From Pseudomonas guariconensis (GTDB lineage Bacteria > Pseudomonadota > Gammaproteobacteria > Pseudomonadales > Pseudomonadaceae), in assembly GCF_900102675.1 (NCBI RefSeq), contig NZ_FMYX01000005.1, forward strand, positions 1-64,000: 64,000 bases of DNA, in the 5' to 3' direction. The notes below the pieces were generated by a model, which was not told the origin of the DNA, searched no databases, and saw only the letters and a list, made by a program, of their open reading frames with translations. A program made the translations under genes and the position numbers. The number at the start of each line of letters is the position of its first letter. Within the stretch, counting starts at the first letter, position 1. Below are positions 1-8,445 of the stretch, one piece after another.

Positions 1-315
<315 letters not shown>

Positions 316-325
316 ATCGCGTTGC

Positions 326-391
326 CTTTTTCGCGGGTGAACCTGCTTCTGCAGTGCTTGTGCTGTGGGGCTGGGTTTACCCGCGAAAAAG
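326..391. repeat. Paired REP element (BIME-like hairpin)
   Basis: Two inverted REP halves, one reading CCTTTTTCGCGGGTGAACC and the other GGGTTTACCCGCGAAAAAG, flank a spacer of about 30 bases. The core matches the P. putida-type REP. It lies between the aldehyde dehydrogenase stop and the chemoreceptor start, where it could end or stabilise the upstream transcript. Confidence 0.75.
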
Positions 392-426
392 TTATCACCG
401 CCTTAACGATTTCTCGTGGAGTCTTG

Positions 427-2298
427 ATGAAAATCCGGTACAAGGTCAGCCTCGCCGCTGCCTGTGTGTTGTTGATCACCACCAGCCTGTTGTCCTTGGC
501 CCAGGTCAGCCAGGTGCGCACGCAAGCGGGAGAAAGCATCCTCGAATCAAGCACGGCCGTTGCAAGGCAGATCGAGAACTGGCTCAACGGCAAGCTGCAC
601 CTGATGGATTTGACGGTCCAATCCATCGCCAGCCCCGTCAGCCAGCAAACCGTCCAGCGCATCACCGATTCACCTTTGTTGAAGCAGGAGTTCGCACTGG
701 TGTTCGGTGCCCTGCAGGTCGATGGCAAACCCATTGGCGACCTGGATACCTGGAAACCCAAGCCAGGTTATGACGGTCGCACGCGTCCTTGGTATGCGAC
801 CGGGGAAGGGAGCAGCCAGGCAGTGCTGACCGAGCCCTATCAGGATTCCTCAACGGGGAAAGTGTTGATCTCGGCTGTCAGCAGAATCACAGACGATGGG
901 CGGTTTGCCGGTGTGCTGGGCGGCGATATCCATCTCGACACCGTCACCGAGGCCATCAATACCCTGGACTTCAGCGGCGCGGGCTATGCCTTCTTGCTGA
1001 ACCAGAACGGCAACATCATTTCCCACCCCGATGCCCAGCTCAACGGCAAGCCCTACAGCGCGTTGTTCGGCGGCGCACAGCCGCCTTTGGAAAGCCAGCT
1101 TCAGTCGATCGAGGTGGATGGCAAGTCCTTGCTGGTGTCGTTCATTCCGTTGTCCAACCTCCAAGGCATGCACTGGTACATCGGCGTGGTACTGGATGAA
1201 GGCATCGTCATGGCCGCCAGTCATCAACTGACCTGGCGAGCGGCAGTCGGCACCGGATTGGGTGTGCTTCTGAGCCTGCTGGTGCTGGGCCTGTTAGTGC
1301 GGCGCTTGTTGTTACCCTTGGATCGGCTCAAGGCCTCGCTGGCCGACATGAACCGTGGTAACGGCGACCTGACGCGTCAACTACCGGTGTCCGGCAACGA
1401 TGAAGTGGCGCTGGTGTCGGTGGAGTTCAATCAATTCCTGGGCAACCTCAAGACGTTGATCGGCGATGTGCAGCAGACCTCGCAACAGGTGCGCGAGAGC
1501 ACCTCGGCTACTTCCCACGAGGCAAACCAGGCGGCCAGCCGCGTGCAATTGCAGTTGCAGGAGCTCGATCAACTCGCCGCCGCCATGAACGAAATGGCCT
1601 CCACCGCCGAGGACGTGGCGCGCAATGCCCAGGCCGCTGCCCAAGCCGCGGTGGCCGCACACGATCAGACTGAGAGCGGCGTGGCGCTGGTGTTGCGCTC
1701 GACCGGGGCCATCAACGGCCTGGCCGAGGAAATGAACACCACCGGGCAGGCCATCAACGAGTTGTCCACCCTAAGCCACAGCATCGAGTCGATCCTCTCG
1801 GTCATCACCAGCATTGCCGACCAGACCAACCTGCTCGCACTCAACGCCGCGATCGAGGCCGCGCGTGCCGGGGAGTCCGGGCGCGGATTCGCCGTGGTGG
1901 CCGATGAGGTGCGTTCGCTGGCTTCGCGCACCCAGCAATCGACCCAGGAGATCCGCCTGATGATCGACCAGTTGCAAGCGGGTGTGCGCCAGGCCCAGAT
2001 GCGCATGCAGCAAAGTCGTGATGCCGCCAGCAAGACTGCCGAGGATGCCAATGCGGCCAATGAGACCCTCGGCCGCATTCGCGAGGCGATCTACCGCATC
2101 AACGACATGAACCTGCAGATCGCCGCTGCTGCCGAGCAGCAGAGCGCCACCAGCGAAGAGATCAACCGCAACACCACCAACATTCGCGACATCGGCCTGG
2201 AAGTGTCCGGCGGTGCGCGGCAGCAAGTCAGCCAGTGCTCGGTGATGGTCGACCATGTAAGTCAACAGGACCGCCTGCTCAGCCGCTTCCGGATATGA
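427..2298 (+). CDS. Methyl-accepting chemotaxis protein with dCache domain, amino-acid-sensor type
   Basis: Inner-membrane chemoreceptor of 623 residues. A TM helix (about 7-28) is followed by a periplasmic dCache_1 domain (about 30-275), a second TM (about 282-310), a HAMP domain (about 312-365) and a cytoplasmic signalling domain whose conserved tip ([16 protein letters not shown]) is near residues 465-485. The ligand pocket carries Y115, R120, W122, Y123, Y138, D140 and D167. Their spacing matches the amino-acid dCache motif known from PctA (Y121, R126, W128, Y129, D173), so an L-amino acid ligand is inferred. The ATG at 427 is chosen because GGAG precedes it and the leader begins there; the longer frame upstream reads through the REP palindrome. 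No C-terminal CheR-tethering pentapeptide is seen. Confidence 0.93.
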   Translation: MKIRYKVSLAAACVLLITTSLLSLAQVSQVRTQAGESILESSTAVARQIENWLNGKLHLMDLTVQSIASPVSQQTVQRITDSPLLKQEFALVFGALQVDGKPIGDLDTWKPKPGYDGRTRPWYATGEGSSQAVLTEPYQDSSTGKVLISAVSRITDDGRFAGVLGGDIHLDTVTEAINTLDFSGAGYAFLLNQNGNIISHPDAQLNGKPYSALFGGAQPPLESQLQSIEVDGKSLLVSFIPLSNLQGMHWYIGVVLDEGIVMAASHQLTWRAAVGTGLGVLLSLLVLGLLVRRLLLPLDRLKASLADMNRGNGDLTRQLPVSGNDEVALVSVEFNQFLGNLKTLIGDVQQTSQQVRESTSATSHEANQAASRVQLQLQELDQLAAAMNEMASTAEDVARNAQAAAQAAVAAHDQTESGVALVLRSTGAINGLAEEMNTTGQAINELSTLSHSIESILSVITSIADQTNLLALNAAIEAARAGESGRGFAVVADEVRSLASRTQQSTQEIRLMIDQLQAGVRQAQMRMQQSRDAASKTAEDANAANETLGRIREAIYRINDMNLQIAAAAEQQSATSEEINRNTTNIRDIGLEVSGGARQQVSQCSVMVDHVSQQDRLLSRFRI

Positions 2299-2383
2299 GC
2301 GGCCTGACAACTCTCTGCATCGTGTAAGGAGCACGGTGCGACCGTCTTCAACTGGCAGGGACTGCGAAGCAGCCCCACAGGGC

Positions 2384-2626
2384 TCACGCCTTACGCTCGA
2401 GTTGTCGCTCTATCATGTATTTGACCGCCAGGCGCCTTTCCTTGAGGCGCCGCAGGTCGTCGTCATCGGCAATGCCTGCCGAGATCGATTCGGCCGCCAA
2501 AACCTGATTGTCGATATCCACATATTCATCCAGCAGCCGGTCCAGCTCTTTGTCCTGCTGGCGCCGTTGCTGGACGATTTCGCGGGGATAGTGCAGGTCC
2601 TGGTACAGGTCGTGGGAAACTGGCAT
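2384..2626 (-). CDS. DUF465 (YdcH-like) small protein
   Basis: Eighty-residue charged, alpha-helical protein: MPVSHDLYQDLHYPREIVQQ, then a continuous heptad-like helix, an acidic turn (GIADDDDLRRLKERRL) and a second helix ending ERQLERKA. The two-helix layout with a central LRRLKERRLAVKYMI segment is the DUF465/YdcH pattern; the biochemical role of the family is unknown. The start is set at 2626, where AAGGAGGGCGCC lies just upstream; an 18-residue longer frame lacks such a site. It is a single gene with the tRNA promoter region behind it. Confidence 0.85.
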   Translation of the reverse strand: MPVSHDLYQDLHYPREIVQQRRQQDKELDRLLDEYVDIDNQVLAAESISAGIADDDDLRRLKERRLAVKYMIERQLERKA

Positions 2627-2898
2627 GGCGCCCTCCTTGTAATGCGCAGGTTTTCTTACCTGATTGGAAGGGGCGAACACGCGGTTGTTAAAGCGAGGCG
2701 CAAAAAATACGACGGATGGCCAGGGCAGGAATCAGCGGGGAAGACTAACTTGCTGTTTTAAGGCAATTTTTTTCATTCCGGGGGTTCCCAGGTGAATCGA
2801 GTGTTGGTATAGTGCCGGCCATTCCAGCACAGCGGCTCAACGTCGTTGTCAGCGAACCGTCAGAACGACAGTGCTCATGCACTCGTCGCATCCGATAC

Positions 2899-2973
2899 AG
2901 GGGCGTCGCCAAGCGGTAAGGCAGCAGGTTTTGATCCTGCCATGCGTTGGTTCGAATCCAGCCGCCCCTGCCA
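2899..2973 (+). tRNA. tRNA-Gln (anticodon TTG)
   Basis: The 75-nt sequence folds as a cloverleaf. The acceptor arm AGGGGCG pairs with CGCCCCT, the D arm contains AAGCGGTAAGGC, the anticodon loop TTTTGAT holds the TTG anticodon, and the T loop is GGTTCGAATCC. A discriminator G and an encoded CCA end at 2973. TTG reads CAA (and CAG by wobble). Confidence 0.97.
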
Positions 2974-3103
2974 TTTCTTCACATCTCTTCTCGATATTCC
3001 TCTTTGCCTTGGCGCACTGTCTTCTAGTGTCTTTCGCTCGTATAGCGATTGAGGCTCGTGGCGCTTATCCGGCTGCCATCGCGGAACAAGCACAAGGCTG
3101 CTC

Positions 3104-3129
3104 CCTGTAGGAGCGGGCTCGTCCCGCGA
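3104..3129. repeat. Single REP element
   Basis: CCTGTAGGAGCGGGCTCGTC followed by CCGCGA is a single P. putida-type REP unit at the 3' side of the M14 carboxypeptidase gene. Confidence 0.7.
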
Positions 3130-3144
3130 TAGGGCCAGAATGCT

Positions 3145-4293
3145 TCAGCGCAATTCCTTGACCATCTTCTCCAAGGTTTCCAACACGGCGCCAGCCAGCG
3201 CTTTGGATCGCTCGCCCGACCAGCCGGTAATGGCGTTGGGCGCATCGTCGTGATCCTTGAACGGCATCTCCAGCGTCAGTGAAAGGCAATCATAGGCTTG
3301 GCCGACGGCGTTGCAGGCCAGTGTCATGTTGGCCTGACCGGGCTCGTCGCGGGTATAGCCGTGCACGGTCTGGAAGTCCCGTGTGATGCTGCACAGTGTG
3401 GAGCGGAACTGCTCCTCTAGCTTCGCCAGGCGGGGCGTGTAGCCCGGGTTGCCTTCGCAGGCGGCGGTGAAGACATGTGGGATTTCCTCGTCGCCATGCA
3501 CATCGATGAACGCATCCACCCCGTGCTGTTTCATCTGGCTCTGGGCGAAGAAGACCTCGGGGCTGAGCTCGACGCTGGCGTCCTGCCAGGCGCGGTTGAG
3601 GTCCTTGCCCTTGAAGTTGGTGCGCAGATGTCCGAGGAAGGCGCCATCAGGGTTCATGTTCGGGATCAGGTACAGGTCGGCGGCCGCGAGCAGTGACTGG
3701 ACGGTGCTGTCGTTGGCTTGCAGGCGGTCTATGACGCCCTCCATGAACCATTCCGCCATGTGCTCGCCAGGGTGCTGCTGAGCGATCAGCCACAGCTTGC
3801 GCTTGCCTGGTGCGCCGTCGCCTGCGCGCAACAGCGGGATATCGCGGCCTTGCACGCTACGACCGCAGGCCAGCAGCTCGACGGCCGGCAGTTGCTTGGC
3901 TCGTTCGATCAGTTGGTTGTGGCGGGCGCGGGGGTAGGGTTCGAAATAGGCGAACCAGGCCTGCGGAGCCTTGGCTTGAAGTTCGAACACCAGGGCTTGG
4001 CCGTCGAACTGGCTGGGGATGCGAAACCAGTGCTGTTGATCATAGGATGCCACGGCCTGATAGCCGTGCCAGGCCTTGTTGTAGGAGGACTGGCTGGCGT
4101 TATCGAGGCTGAAGCGGTGGGTCTGGCCCGGGGTCAGGCCGCTGGCCTTGAAGTGGAACCACTGGAAATGGCCACTGTTGGTATCGGGGCGGATGGCCAA
4201 GCGCACGCGGCTCGGGTCGCGGGTGTCCAGTACCTGGATATTGCCGGAATCGAAATCGCAGTCGATCTGCAGCGGGGACAGCGTCACGGTCAT
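3145..4293 (-). CDS. M14-family zinc carboxypeptidase (cytosolic carboxypeptidase-like)
   Basis: The protein has 382 residues and no signal peptide, so a cytoplasmic site is expected. The N-terminal third is a beta-rich domain (about 1-120, with FQWFHFKASGL and the NKAWHGYQAVASYD stretch) as in cytosolic carboxypeptidases of the AGBL/Nna1 type. The M14 catalytic domain follows: zinc ligands in QQHPGEHMAEWFMEG, the substrate-binding PNMNPDGAFLGHLRTN and KGKDLNR, the third zinc ligand in DVHGDEE, and the catalytic Glu in LTLEMPFKD. Bacterial members are thought to remove C-terminal residues from peptides; the true substrate is unknown. The gene seems to stand alone, 106 bp downstream of the sigma/FecR-like hybrid gene. 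Confidence 0.9.
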   Translation of the reverse strand: MTVTLSPLQIDCDFDSGNIQVLDTRDPSRVRLAIRPDTNSGHFQWFHFKASGLTPGQTHRFSLDNASQSSYNKAWHGYQAVASYDQQHWFRIPSQFDGQALVFELQAKAPQAWFAYFEPYPRARHNQLIERAKQLPAVELLACGRSVQGRDIPLLRAGDGAPGKRKLWLIAQQHPGEHMAEWFMEGVIDRLQANDSTVQSLLAAADLYLIPNMNPDGAFLGHLRTNFKGKDLNRAWQDASVELSPEVFFAQSQMKQHGVDAFIDVHGDEEIPHVFTAACEGNPGYTPRLAKLEEQFRSTLCSITRDFQTVHGYTRDEPGQANMTLACNAVGQAYDCLSLTLEMPFKDHDDAPNAITGWSGERSKALAGAVLETLEKMVKELR

Positions 4294-4399
4294 TGCCAGA
4301 CTCCTGTGGCTTTGTTGTGGCGTTACTGTACACCGCTTGGCCAGAAGGCTGGGCGACTAAATCCTGTAGGAAAGAACTGCTTGCCCAATGGCCTGGGAT

Positions 4400-4912
4400 T
4401 CAGGTCAAGAAGCCGAGCAAGGCCAAGGCTGCCACACCCAACCCGACCACGATCGCACAACCGCCCAGCGACAGTGCTGCCCGGCCATGGCGGTACCAGC
4501 CGTCATGGCCCAATTGGCGCGCAGGGGCGAGCAGGCTGCGCCATCGCAGTTCGGTCTCGTGGAAAGCCTGCAGGTGTTCCGGGGCGGCGTCGAGCCAGCG
4601 GCGAAAGTCGATGCGTTCGCAGGCGGTGGCCTCGGGGTTCTGCAAGTGGATGTACCATTGCCCCGCAGTGCGAGCGAGGGCGTCGCCTGGAGTGCAGGTG
4701 GTTTGCAAGGCCTGATTCAGGTGGCGCTCGATGGCCAATAGCGGGAGGTCGAGACGCTGGGCGATGTTCGCAAGGTCCAGCTGGTCGAGGCGGTTGAGCA
4801 GAAAGACCTGTTGCACGCGCCGTGGCAAGCGCTGCAGGCCATGGAGCAGGGCGTCGCCGGTTGGCGTCTGCAAGGCGGTGTCATGTTCCAGAGGCAGCAA
4901 TAGACGGTTCAT
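4400..4912 (-). CDS. Sigma-region-4-like / FecR N-terminal (DUF4880) hybrid membrane protein
   Basis: A 170-residue protein of unusual make-up. Residues about 24-75 resemble ECF sigma region 4 (GLQRLPRRVQQVFLLNRLDQ, then IAQRLDLPLLAIERHLNQAL). Residues about 80-128 resemble the cytoplasmic DUF4880 domain of FecR anti-sigma factors (ALARTAGQWYIHLQNP, FRRWLDAAPEHLQAFHE). A single TM helix (about 147-169, GGCAIVVGLGVAALALLGFL) ends the protein. Sigma region 2 and the whole FecR periplasmic part are missing. The ATG at 4912 is chosen because AAGGAGCTGTCC precedes it; a TTG six codons upstream overlaps that site. A Fur-like box lies 62 bases upstream and the PrrF sRNA just beyond. It may modulate an iron-type sigma factor, but its function is not established. 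Confidence 0.75.
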   Translation of the reverse strand: MNRLLLPLEHDTALQTPTGDALLHGLQRLPRRVQQVFLLNRLDQLDLANIAQRLDLPLLAIERHLNQALQTTCTPGDALARTAGQWYIHLQNPEATACERIDFRRWLDAAPEHLQAFHETELRWRSLLAPARQLGHDGWYRHGRAALSLGGCAIVVGLGVAALALLGFLT

Positions 4913-4973
4913 GGACAGCTCCTTGCTCAAAATGGAGTAGGGGGCATCTTCCGTGATGCGCGAATAGATTAAT

Positions 4974-4992
4974 CTTAACGATATTGATTCTC
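4974..4992 (-). promoter_or_regulatory. Candidate Fur box and promoter of the sigma/FecR hybrid gene
   Basis: On the minus strand GAGAATCAATATCGTTAAG matches 12 of 19 positions of the pseudomonad Fur box (GAGAATGATAATCATTCTC). It overlaps a possible -35 (TTGAGA) and is followed 17 bases later by a weak -10 (TAATCT). The match is modest; support comes from the iron-type gene downstream. Confidence 0.4.
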
Positions 4993-5097
4993 AAGTGCTG
5001 ATTCCGTAAAACGCTGCAACACCCGTTCACGATTTGACATACCTTTGCTATCCTCGCGGCCATCAAGCGGTACCGATCTTCATTAGCCTGAAGAGCC

Positions 5098-5127
5098 AAA
5101 AAAATGACCCGGCAAAAAGCCGGGTCA
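5098..5127 (-). terminator. Intrinsic terminator of PrrF
   Basis: A 9-bp perfect stem (TGACCCGGC with GCCGGGTCA), a 5-base loop and a run of seven T in the minus-strand direction. Confidence 0.92.
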
Positions 5128-5212
5128 AAAACCGTGATTAGCCTGATGAGGAGATAATCTGAGAGTCCGACCTAAGGGCTTCCAGGTTATCCAGCAGGTC
5201 TCGCGACCAGCT
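5098..5212 (-). ncRNA. prrF: PrrF iron-responsive small RNA
   Basis: On the minus strand a transcript of about 115 nt starts AGCTGGTCGCGAGACC. It carries the conserved PrrF core (CTCAGATTATCTCCTCATCA, then GGCTAATCACGG) and ends in a GACCCGGC/GCCGGGTC hairpin with seven U. PrrF RNAs of pseudomonads are made when Fur releases its site under iron limitation; with Hfq they repress mRNAs of iron-containing proteins such as sodB. The start is placed 8 bases after a good -10. The identification rests on the recognised core, the terminator and the Fur-type promoter together. Only one copy is present here; pseudomonads usually have two. Confidence 0.9.
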
Positions 5213-5215
5213 GAG

Positions 5216-5247
5216 TGCAATAATAATCGTTATCATTTGACAGTCAA
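5216..5247 (-). promoter_or_regulatory. PrrF promoter with overlapping Fur box
   Basis: Reading the minus strand: -35 TTGACT (5242-5247), a 16-bp spacer, -10 TATTAT (5220-5225), start near 5212. The Fur-type sequence at 5216-5234 matches about 14 of 19 positions of GATAATGATAATCATTATC when read on the plus strand (core AATAATCGTTATC) and covers the -10, so bound Fur would block polymerase. Confidence 0.85.
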
Positions 5248-5343
5248 ATGAATTTTCCCCTTCCTGGTAAAAAAATATTACCGGGCGGCTCCCTGATAGC
5301 CGGAATACGGGCTCTTCACCGCTCGTCGGCCATCACGTCTTGC

Positions 5344-5661
5344 TCATCTCTCGGTCTTTCCTGACGCTTGCTCGTGCTCCAGCAACGCCCTGGCCATGTT
5401 CATCATGTGCATCAATGCGAACATCACCTCCCGGGTCATGCCCTGGGGCTGGTGAGTGGCTGTTTCGTGCGCGGTGGCCGCCGCGCAGCGCAACAGCGCC
5501 AGGGCATGATCCCGGGCCTGTGCGGCGCTTACGCCTTCATGTAGCGTCCAGATCTTGTTGTCCAGATTGGGGCGGGGCGGCGTGGGATTAAGGTAGTAGT
5601 CCAGGGCGCGGCGGGCTGCTTCGCTGTCGAGATCTGTTTCGTCGTTTTTCGATGGTTTCAT
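5344..5661 (-). CDS. Small DUF6124/DUF3077-like protein
   Basis: A 105-residue soluble protein. It starts with a polar segment (MKPSKNDETDLDSEAARRAL), has a proline-rich spacer (NPTPPRPNLDNKIWTL), and ends in two alanine-rich helices (RDHALALLRCAAATAHETAT and EVMFALMHMMNMARALLEHE). This layout is common among small pseudomonad proteins annotated as DUF6124/DUF3077, whose role is unknown. It is divergent from the XRE-S24 regulator, with two short palindromes between them, so that regulator is the natural candidate to control it. Family assignment is from memory of the pattern only. Confidence 0.65.
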   Translation of the reverse strand: MKPSKNDETDLDSEAARRALDYYLNPTPPRPNLDNKIWTLHEGVSAAQARDHALALLRCAAATAHETATHQPQGMTREVMFALMHMMNMARALLEHEQASGKTER

Positions 5662-5676
5662 CCTGATACCTGTTGA

Positions 5677-5742
5677 TATTCACTTGGGAGTGGTGAATAC
5701 GCAGCATAGGTCAGTGTGTATTATTTATCTCATTGAAGATAA
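5677..5742. promoter_or_regulatory. Two palindromes in the divergent promoter region (candidate operators)
   Basis: TATTCAC at 5677-5683 pairs perfectly with GTGAATA at 5693-5699 (9-bp spacer), and TTATCT at 5725-5730 pairs with AGATAA at 5737-5742 (6-bp spacer). Both lie in the 97 bp between the DUF6124-like gene and the XRE-S24 regulator, where autoregulatory operators of such repressors usually sit. Confidence 0.45.
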
Positions 5743-5758
5743 TTCAGGATGTGTATTG

Positions 5759-6445
5759 ATGCGGCAGATGCAGTCCGTATTGTTCTCCGCCATGGAAAAC
5801 TGGAACGAATTTCTTGCGCGCTACAAGCGTGAACACAAGCTCAACCAGCTCAAACTCGCTGAACGTCTGGGCATGACCCAGGGCGGCGTAGGCCATTGGT
5901 TGCGCGGTACCCGAAAACCCACGCTGGCGACCATCAACGAAAAACTGGAAAAACTCGGGCTGGTGTATCTGCAAGCCCAAGTCATGGTGGTGGAGCGCAA
6001 CCTGTTGCGTGAAGCACCTGGGGTCTACGCGCCAGGGCGGCCAATATCGGGCGAAGCGTTGCGCTATGCCAGTTTTCGGCTTCCGGTACTGGCCTGGAGC
6101 GATCTACAGGGCAAATTGCCCGAAACCGCCGAAGTGCACGAGCAGAGTGACTACATGCCAGCCGGTAATGCATTCTGGCTGCCGGTTGAAAACGATTCGA
6201 TGAATGCCGCAAGCGGTGTGAGTGTGCCCCAGGGAATGCTCATCCTCGTGGATACGGGGCTTGAGGTGGCGCCTGGAAAGCTGGTGATCGCTCGTCAGCC
6301 GGGCAAGGCCGCGGTGTTGAGGCAATTGATCGAAGAAGGCGGAGAGCGGATGCTCAGGCCGCTCAATACCCGGTATCCCACAGTGCTGTGCGAAGAGGGC
6401 TGCGAGTTTCTCGGCGTCGTGGTTCGCGTGCACGGCAAGTTCTGA
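5759..6445 (+). CDS. XRE-family transcriptional regulator with S24 (LexA-like) domain, probably non-cleaving
   Basis: A 228-residue protein. An N-terminal Cro/CI-type helix-turn-helix (about 18-68; LKLAERLGMTQGGVGHWLRG) is joined to a C-terminal S24 domain (about 105-225). The serine of the S24 dyad is present (S147 in ENDSMNAASG). The usual lysine position in the V-K-R motif is a leucine (AAVLRQL, L187). No Ala-Gly or Cys-Gly cleavage site is visible in the linker at 82-128. This suggests a repressor that does not self-cleave in the RecA-dependent SOS manner. ATG 5759 has an AGGA 10 bases upstream; ATG 5792 (MENWNEF) is an alternative start that keeps the whole HTH. No phage genes flank it. 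Confidence 0.85.
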   Translation: MRQMQSVLFSAMENWNEFLARYKREHKLNQLKLAERLGMTQGGVGHWLRGTRKPTLATINEKLEKLGLVYLQAQVMVVERNLLREAPGVYAPGRPISGEALRYASFRLPVLAWSDLQGKLPETAEVHEQSDYMPAGNAFWLPVENDSMNAASGVSVPQGMLILVDTGLEVAPGKLVIARQPGKAAVLRQLIEEGGERMLRPLNTRYPTVLCEEGCEFLGVVVRVHGKF

Positions 6446-6451
6446 TCGGCA

Positions 6452-6485
6452 GGGGCCGCTGCGCAATTCATCGCGCAGCGGCCCC
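6452..6485. terminator. Bidirectional terminator between the XRE-S24 gene and liuD
   Basis: A 13-bp perfect stem (GGGGCCGCTGCGC with GCGCAGCGGCCCC) and an 8-base loop, followed by a short T-rich stretch on the plus strand. It lies between two convergent stop codons. Confidence 0.8.
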
Positions 6486-6492
6486 TTTGTGT

Positions 6493-8445
6493 TTACTCAG
6501 CCAATTCCACCAGCACCGCCCCTTCGCTGACCATGTCACCCTCCTGACAAAACAGCGCCTTGACCGTGCCGTCATGCGGTGCGCGGATGCTGTGTTCCAT
6601 CTTCATCGCTTCGAGCACCATCAGCGCGGTGCCAGCCTCCACGGCCTGGCCCGGCTCCACCAGCACACGTACGATACTGCCGTTCATGGGGGCGCTCAGG
6701 CCGCCTTGATGGCTATGGCTGGCTTCGGCCTCGGCGATCGGGTCGAAGGCGTTGACCCTATGCATTTCGCCATTCCATTGCAGATACAGCGCGTCACCTC
6801 GGCGTATGGCCAGGTAGCGGCGACGCAGGCCGTCCTGCTCATGGCACAGCTGCTCGCCCTGAAGTTGCCAGGCGGAAGGAGCGCTGGATTCCAGCGCCAC
6901 GGCCTGGTCCTGTCCGCCACTGCTCAGATGCAGGCTGCTACGCGCCGGCAGGCCCAGGCGCAGGCCGTCATGCCGGGCCCAGGGCGAGCCGGGATCGTCC
7001 TGACGCTGGTGCGTGGGACTGCCCTGCAACCAGGCCTCGGCGGCGGCTTGCCAGAACGCCGCAGGCAAGGCAGCGGGGGCCGGCAGCAGCTCGGCCTGGT
7101 GGCGTGGAATGAAGCCCGTGTCCAGTTCGGCCGCCGCGAAGGCCGGGTGCGCCAGGATGCGGCGAAGGAAGTCGATATTGGTCTTCAATCCGCCGATGGC
7201 GAACTCGTCGAGCATGGCCAGCAGGCGCAGACGGGCCTGTTCGCGGTCTTCGCCCCAGGCGATCAGCTTGCCCAGCATGGGGTCGTAGAACGGCGAGACG
7301 GCATCCCCCTCGCTCACGCCGCTGTCCACTCGGCGGCCTTCGCCTGGGGCCGATTCGCGGTACAGCGCAAGGGTGCCGGTGGCCGGCAGGAACTCGTTGG
7401 CGGGGTCTTCGGCATACAGCCGCACCTCGATGGCATGACCGATCAGTGGCACCTGAGCCTGGGTGATCGGCAGAGGTTCGCCACAGGCCACGCGGATCTG
7501 CCAGGCCACCAAGTCCAGGCCGGTGATGGCTTCGGTGACCGGGTGCTCGACTTGCAGGCGGGTGTTCATCTCCATGAAGAAGAACTCGCCACGGGCATCG
7601 AGCAGGAATTCCACGGTACCGGCACCGACATAGCCGATGGCCTGAGCGGCGCGCACCGCCGCCTCGCCCATGGCCCGACGCAGCTCAGGCGACAGGCCTG
7701 GGGCGGGGGCTTCTTCGACAACTTTCTGATGACGGCGCTGGATCGAGCAGTCGCGCTCGTTGAGGTACAGGCAATTGCCGTGCTGGTCGGCGAACACCTG
7801 GATTTCCACATGACGCGGCTTGAGCACGTACTTTTCCACCAGCATGCGCGCATCGCCGAACGACGATTGCGCCTCGCGCTGCGCCGAGGCCAGGGCGTCG
7901 GCCAGTTGGCTTTCTTCCTCGACCACTTTCATGCCTTTGCCGCCACCGCCGGCACTGGCCTTGAGCAGTACCGGATAGCCGATGCGCTCGGCGGCGGCGC
8001 GGAAGGTTTCCAGGTCTTGGGCATCGCCGTGGTAGCCGGGCACGAGCGGCACGCCGGCGCTTTCCATCAGCGCCTTGGCCGCCGACTTGCTGCCCATGGC
8101 ATCGATAGCGCTGGCCGGTGGGCCGAGGAAGATCAGGCCGGCCTGCTCGACGGCGCGGGCGAAGCCTGCGTTCTCCGAGAGGAAGCCATAGCCTGGGTGA
8201 ATGGCCTGGGCGCCGCTGGCCTTGGCGGCGGCGATGAGTTTGTCGATCACCAGGTAGCTTTCGGCAGCCTTGGTGCCGCCCAGGTCGATGCGAATATCTG
8301 CCTCGCGACTGTGGCGGGCATCGCGGTCGGTGGCGCTGTGCACGGCGACCGTGGTCAGGCCCATGGCTTTGGCGGTGCGCATGATCCGGCAGGCGATCTC
8401 GCCGCGGTTGGCGACCAGCAGGGTGGTCAGGGTGGGACGGCTCAT
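6493..8445 (-). CDS. liuD: Methylcrotonyl-CoA carboxylase, biotin-carrying alpha subunit
   Basis: The 650-residue alpha subunit carboxylates its own biotin with ATP and bicarbonate; the beta subunit LiuB then passes CO2 to 3-methylcrotonyl-CoA in leucine degradation. Biotin carboxylase domains fill residues 1-450: NRGEIACRI at the start, the ATP-grasp glycine loop KASAGGGGKGMKVV, ERDCSIQRRHQKVVEEAP and MNTRLQVEHPVTE. A biotin attachment domain ends the protein with the motif EAMKMEHS, biotinyl-lysine K615. The start overlaps the liuC stop by four bases (ATGA). It is the last gene of liuABCD, with a strong terminator after it. The direct coupling to liuC and liuB separates it from propionyl- or acetyl-CoA carboxylase subunits. 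Confidence 0.96.
   Translation of the reverse strand: MSRPTLTTLLVANRGEIACRIMRTAKAMGLTTVAVHSATDRDARHSREADIRIDLGGTKAAESYLVIDKLIAAAKASGAQAIHPGYGFLSENAGFARAVEQAGLIFLGPPASAIDAMGSKSAAKALMESAGVPLVPGYHGDAQDLETFRAAAERIGYPVLLKASAGGGGKGMKVVEEESQLADALASAQREAQSSFGDARMLVEKYVLKPRHVEIQVFADQHGNCLYLNERDCSIQRRHQKVVEEAPAPGLSPELRRAMGEAAVRAAQAIGYVGAGTVEFLLDARGEFFFMEMNTRLQVEHPVTEAITGLDLVAWQIRVACGEPLPITQAQVPLIGHAIEVRLYAEDPANEFLPATGTLALYRESAPGEGRRVDSGVSEGDAVSPFYDPMLGKLIAWGEDREQARLRLLAMLDEFAIGGLKTNIDFLRRILAHPAFAAAELDTGFIPRHQAELLPAPAALPAAFWQAAAEAWLQGSPTHQRQDDPGSPWARHDGLRLGLPARSSLHLSSGGQDQAVALESSAPSAWQLQGEQLCHEQDGLRRRYLAIRRGDALYLQWNGEMHRVNAFDPIAEAEASHSHQGGLSAPMNGSIVRVLVEPGQAVEAGTALMVLEAMKMEHSIRAPHDGTVKALFCQEGDMVSEGAVLVELAE

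Noticed and set aside
2874..3110. Short open frames overlapping tRNA-Gln
   Set aside because: They run through the tRNA gene, which explains the sequence completely.
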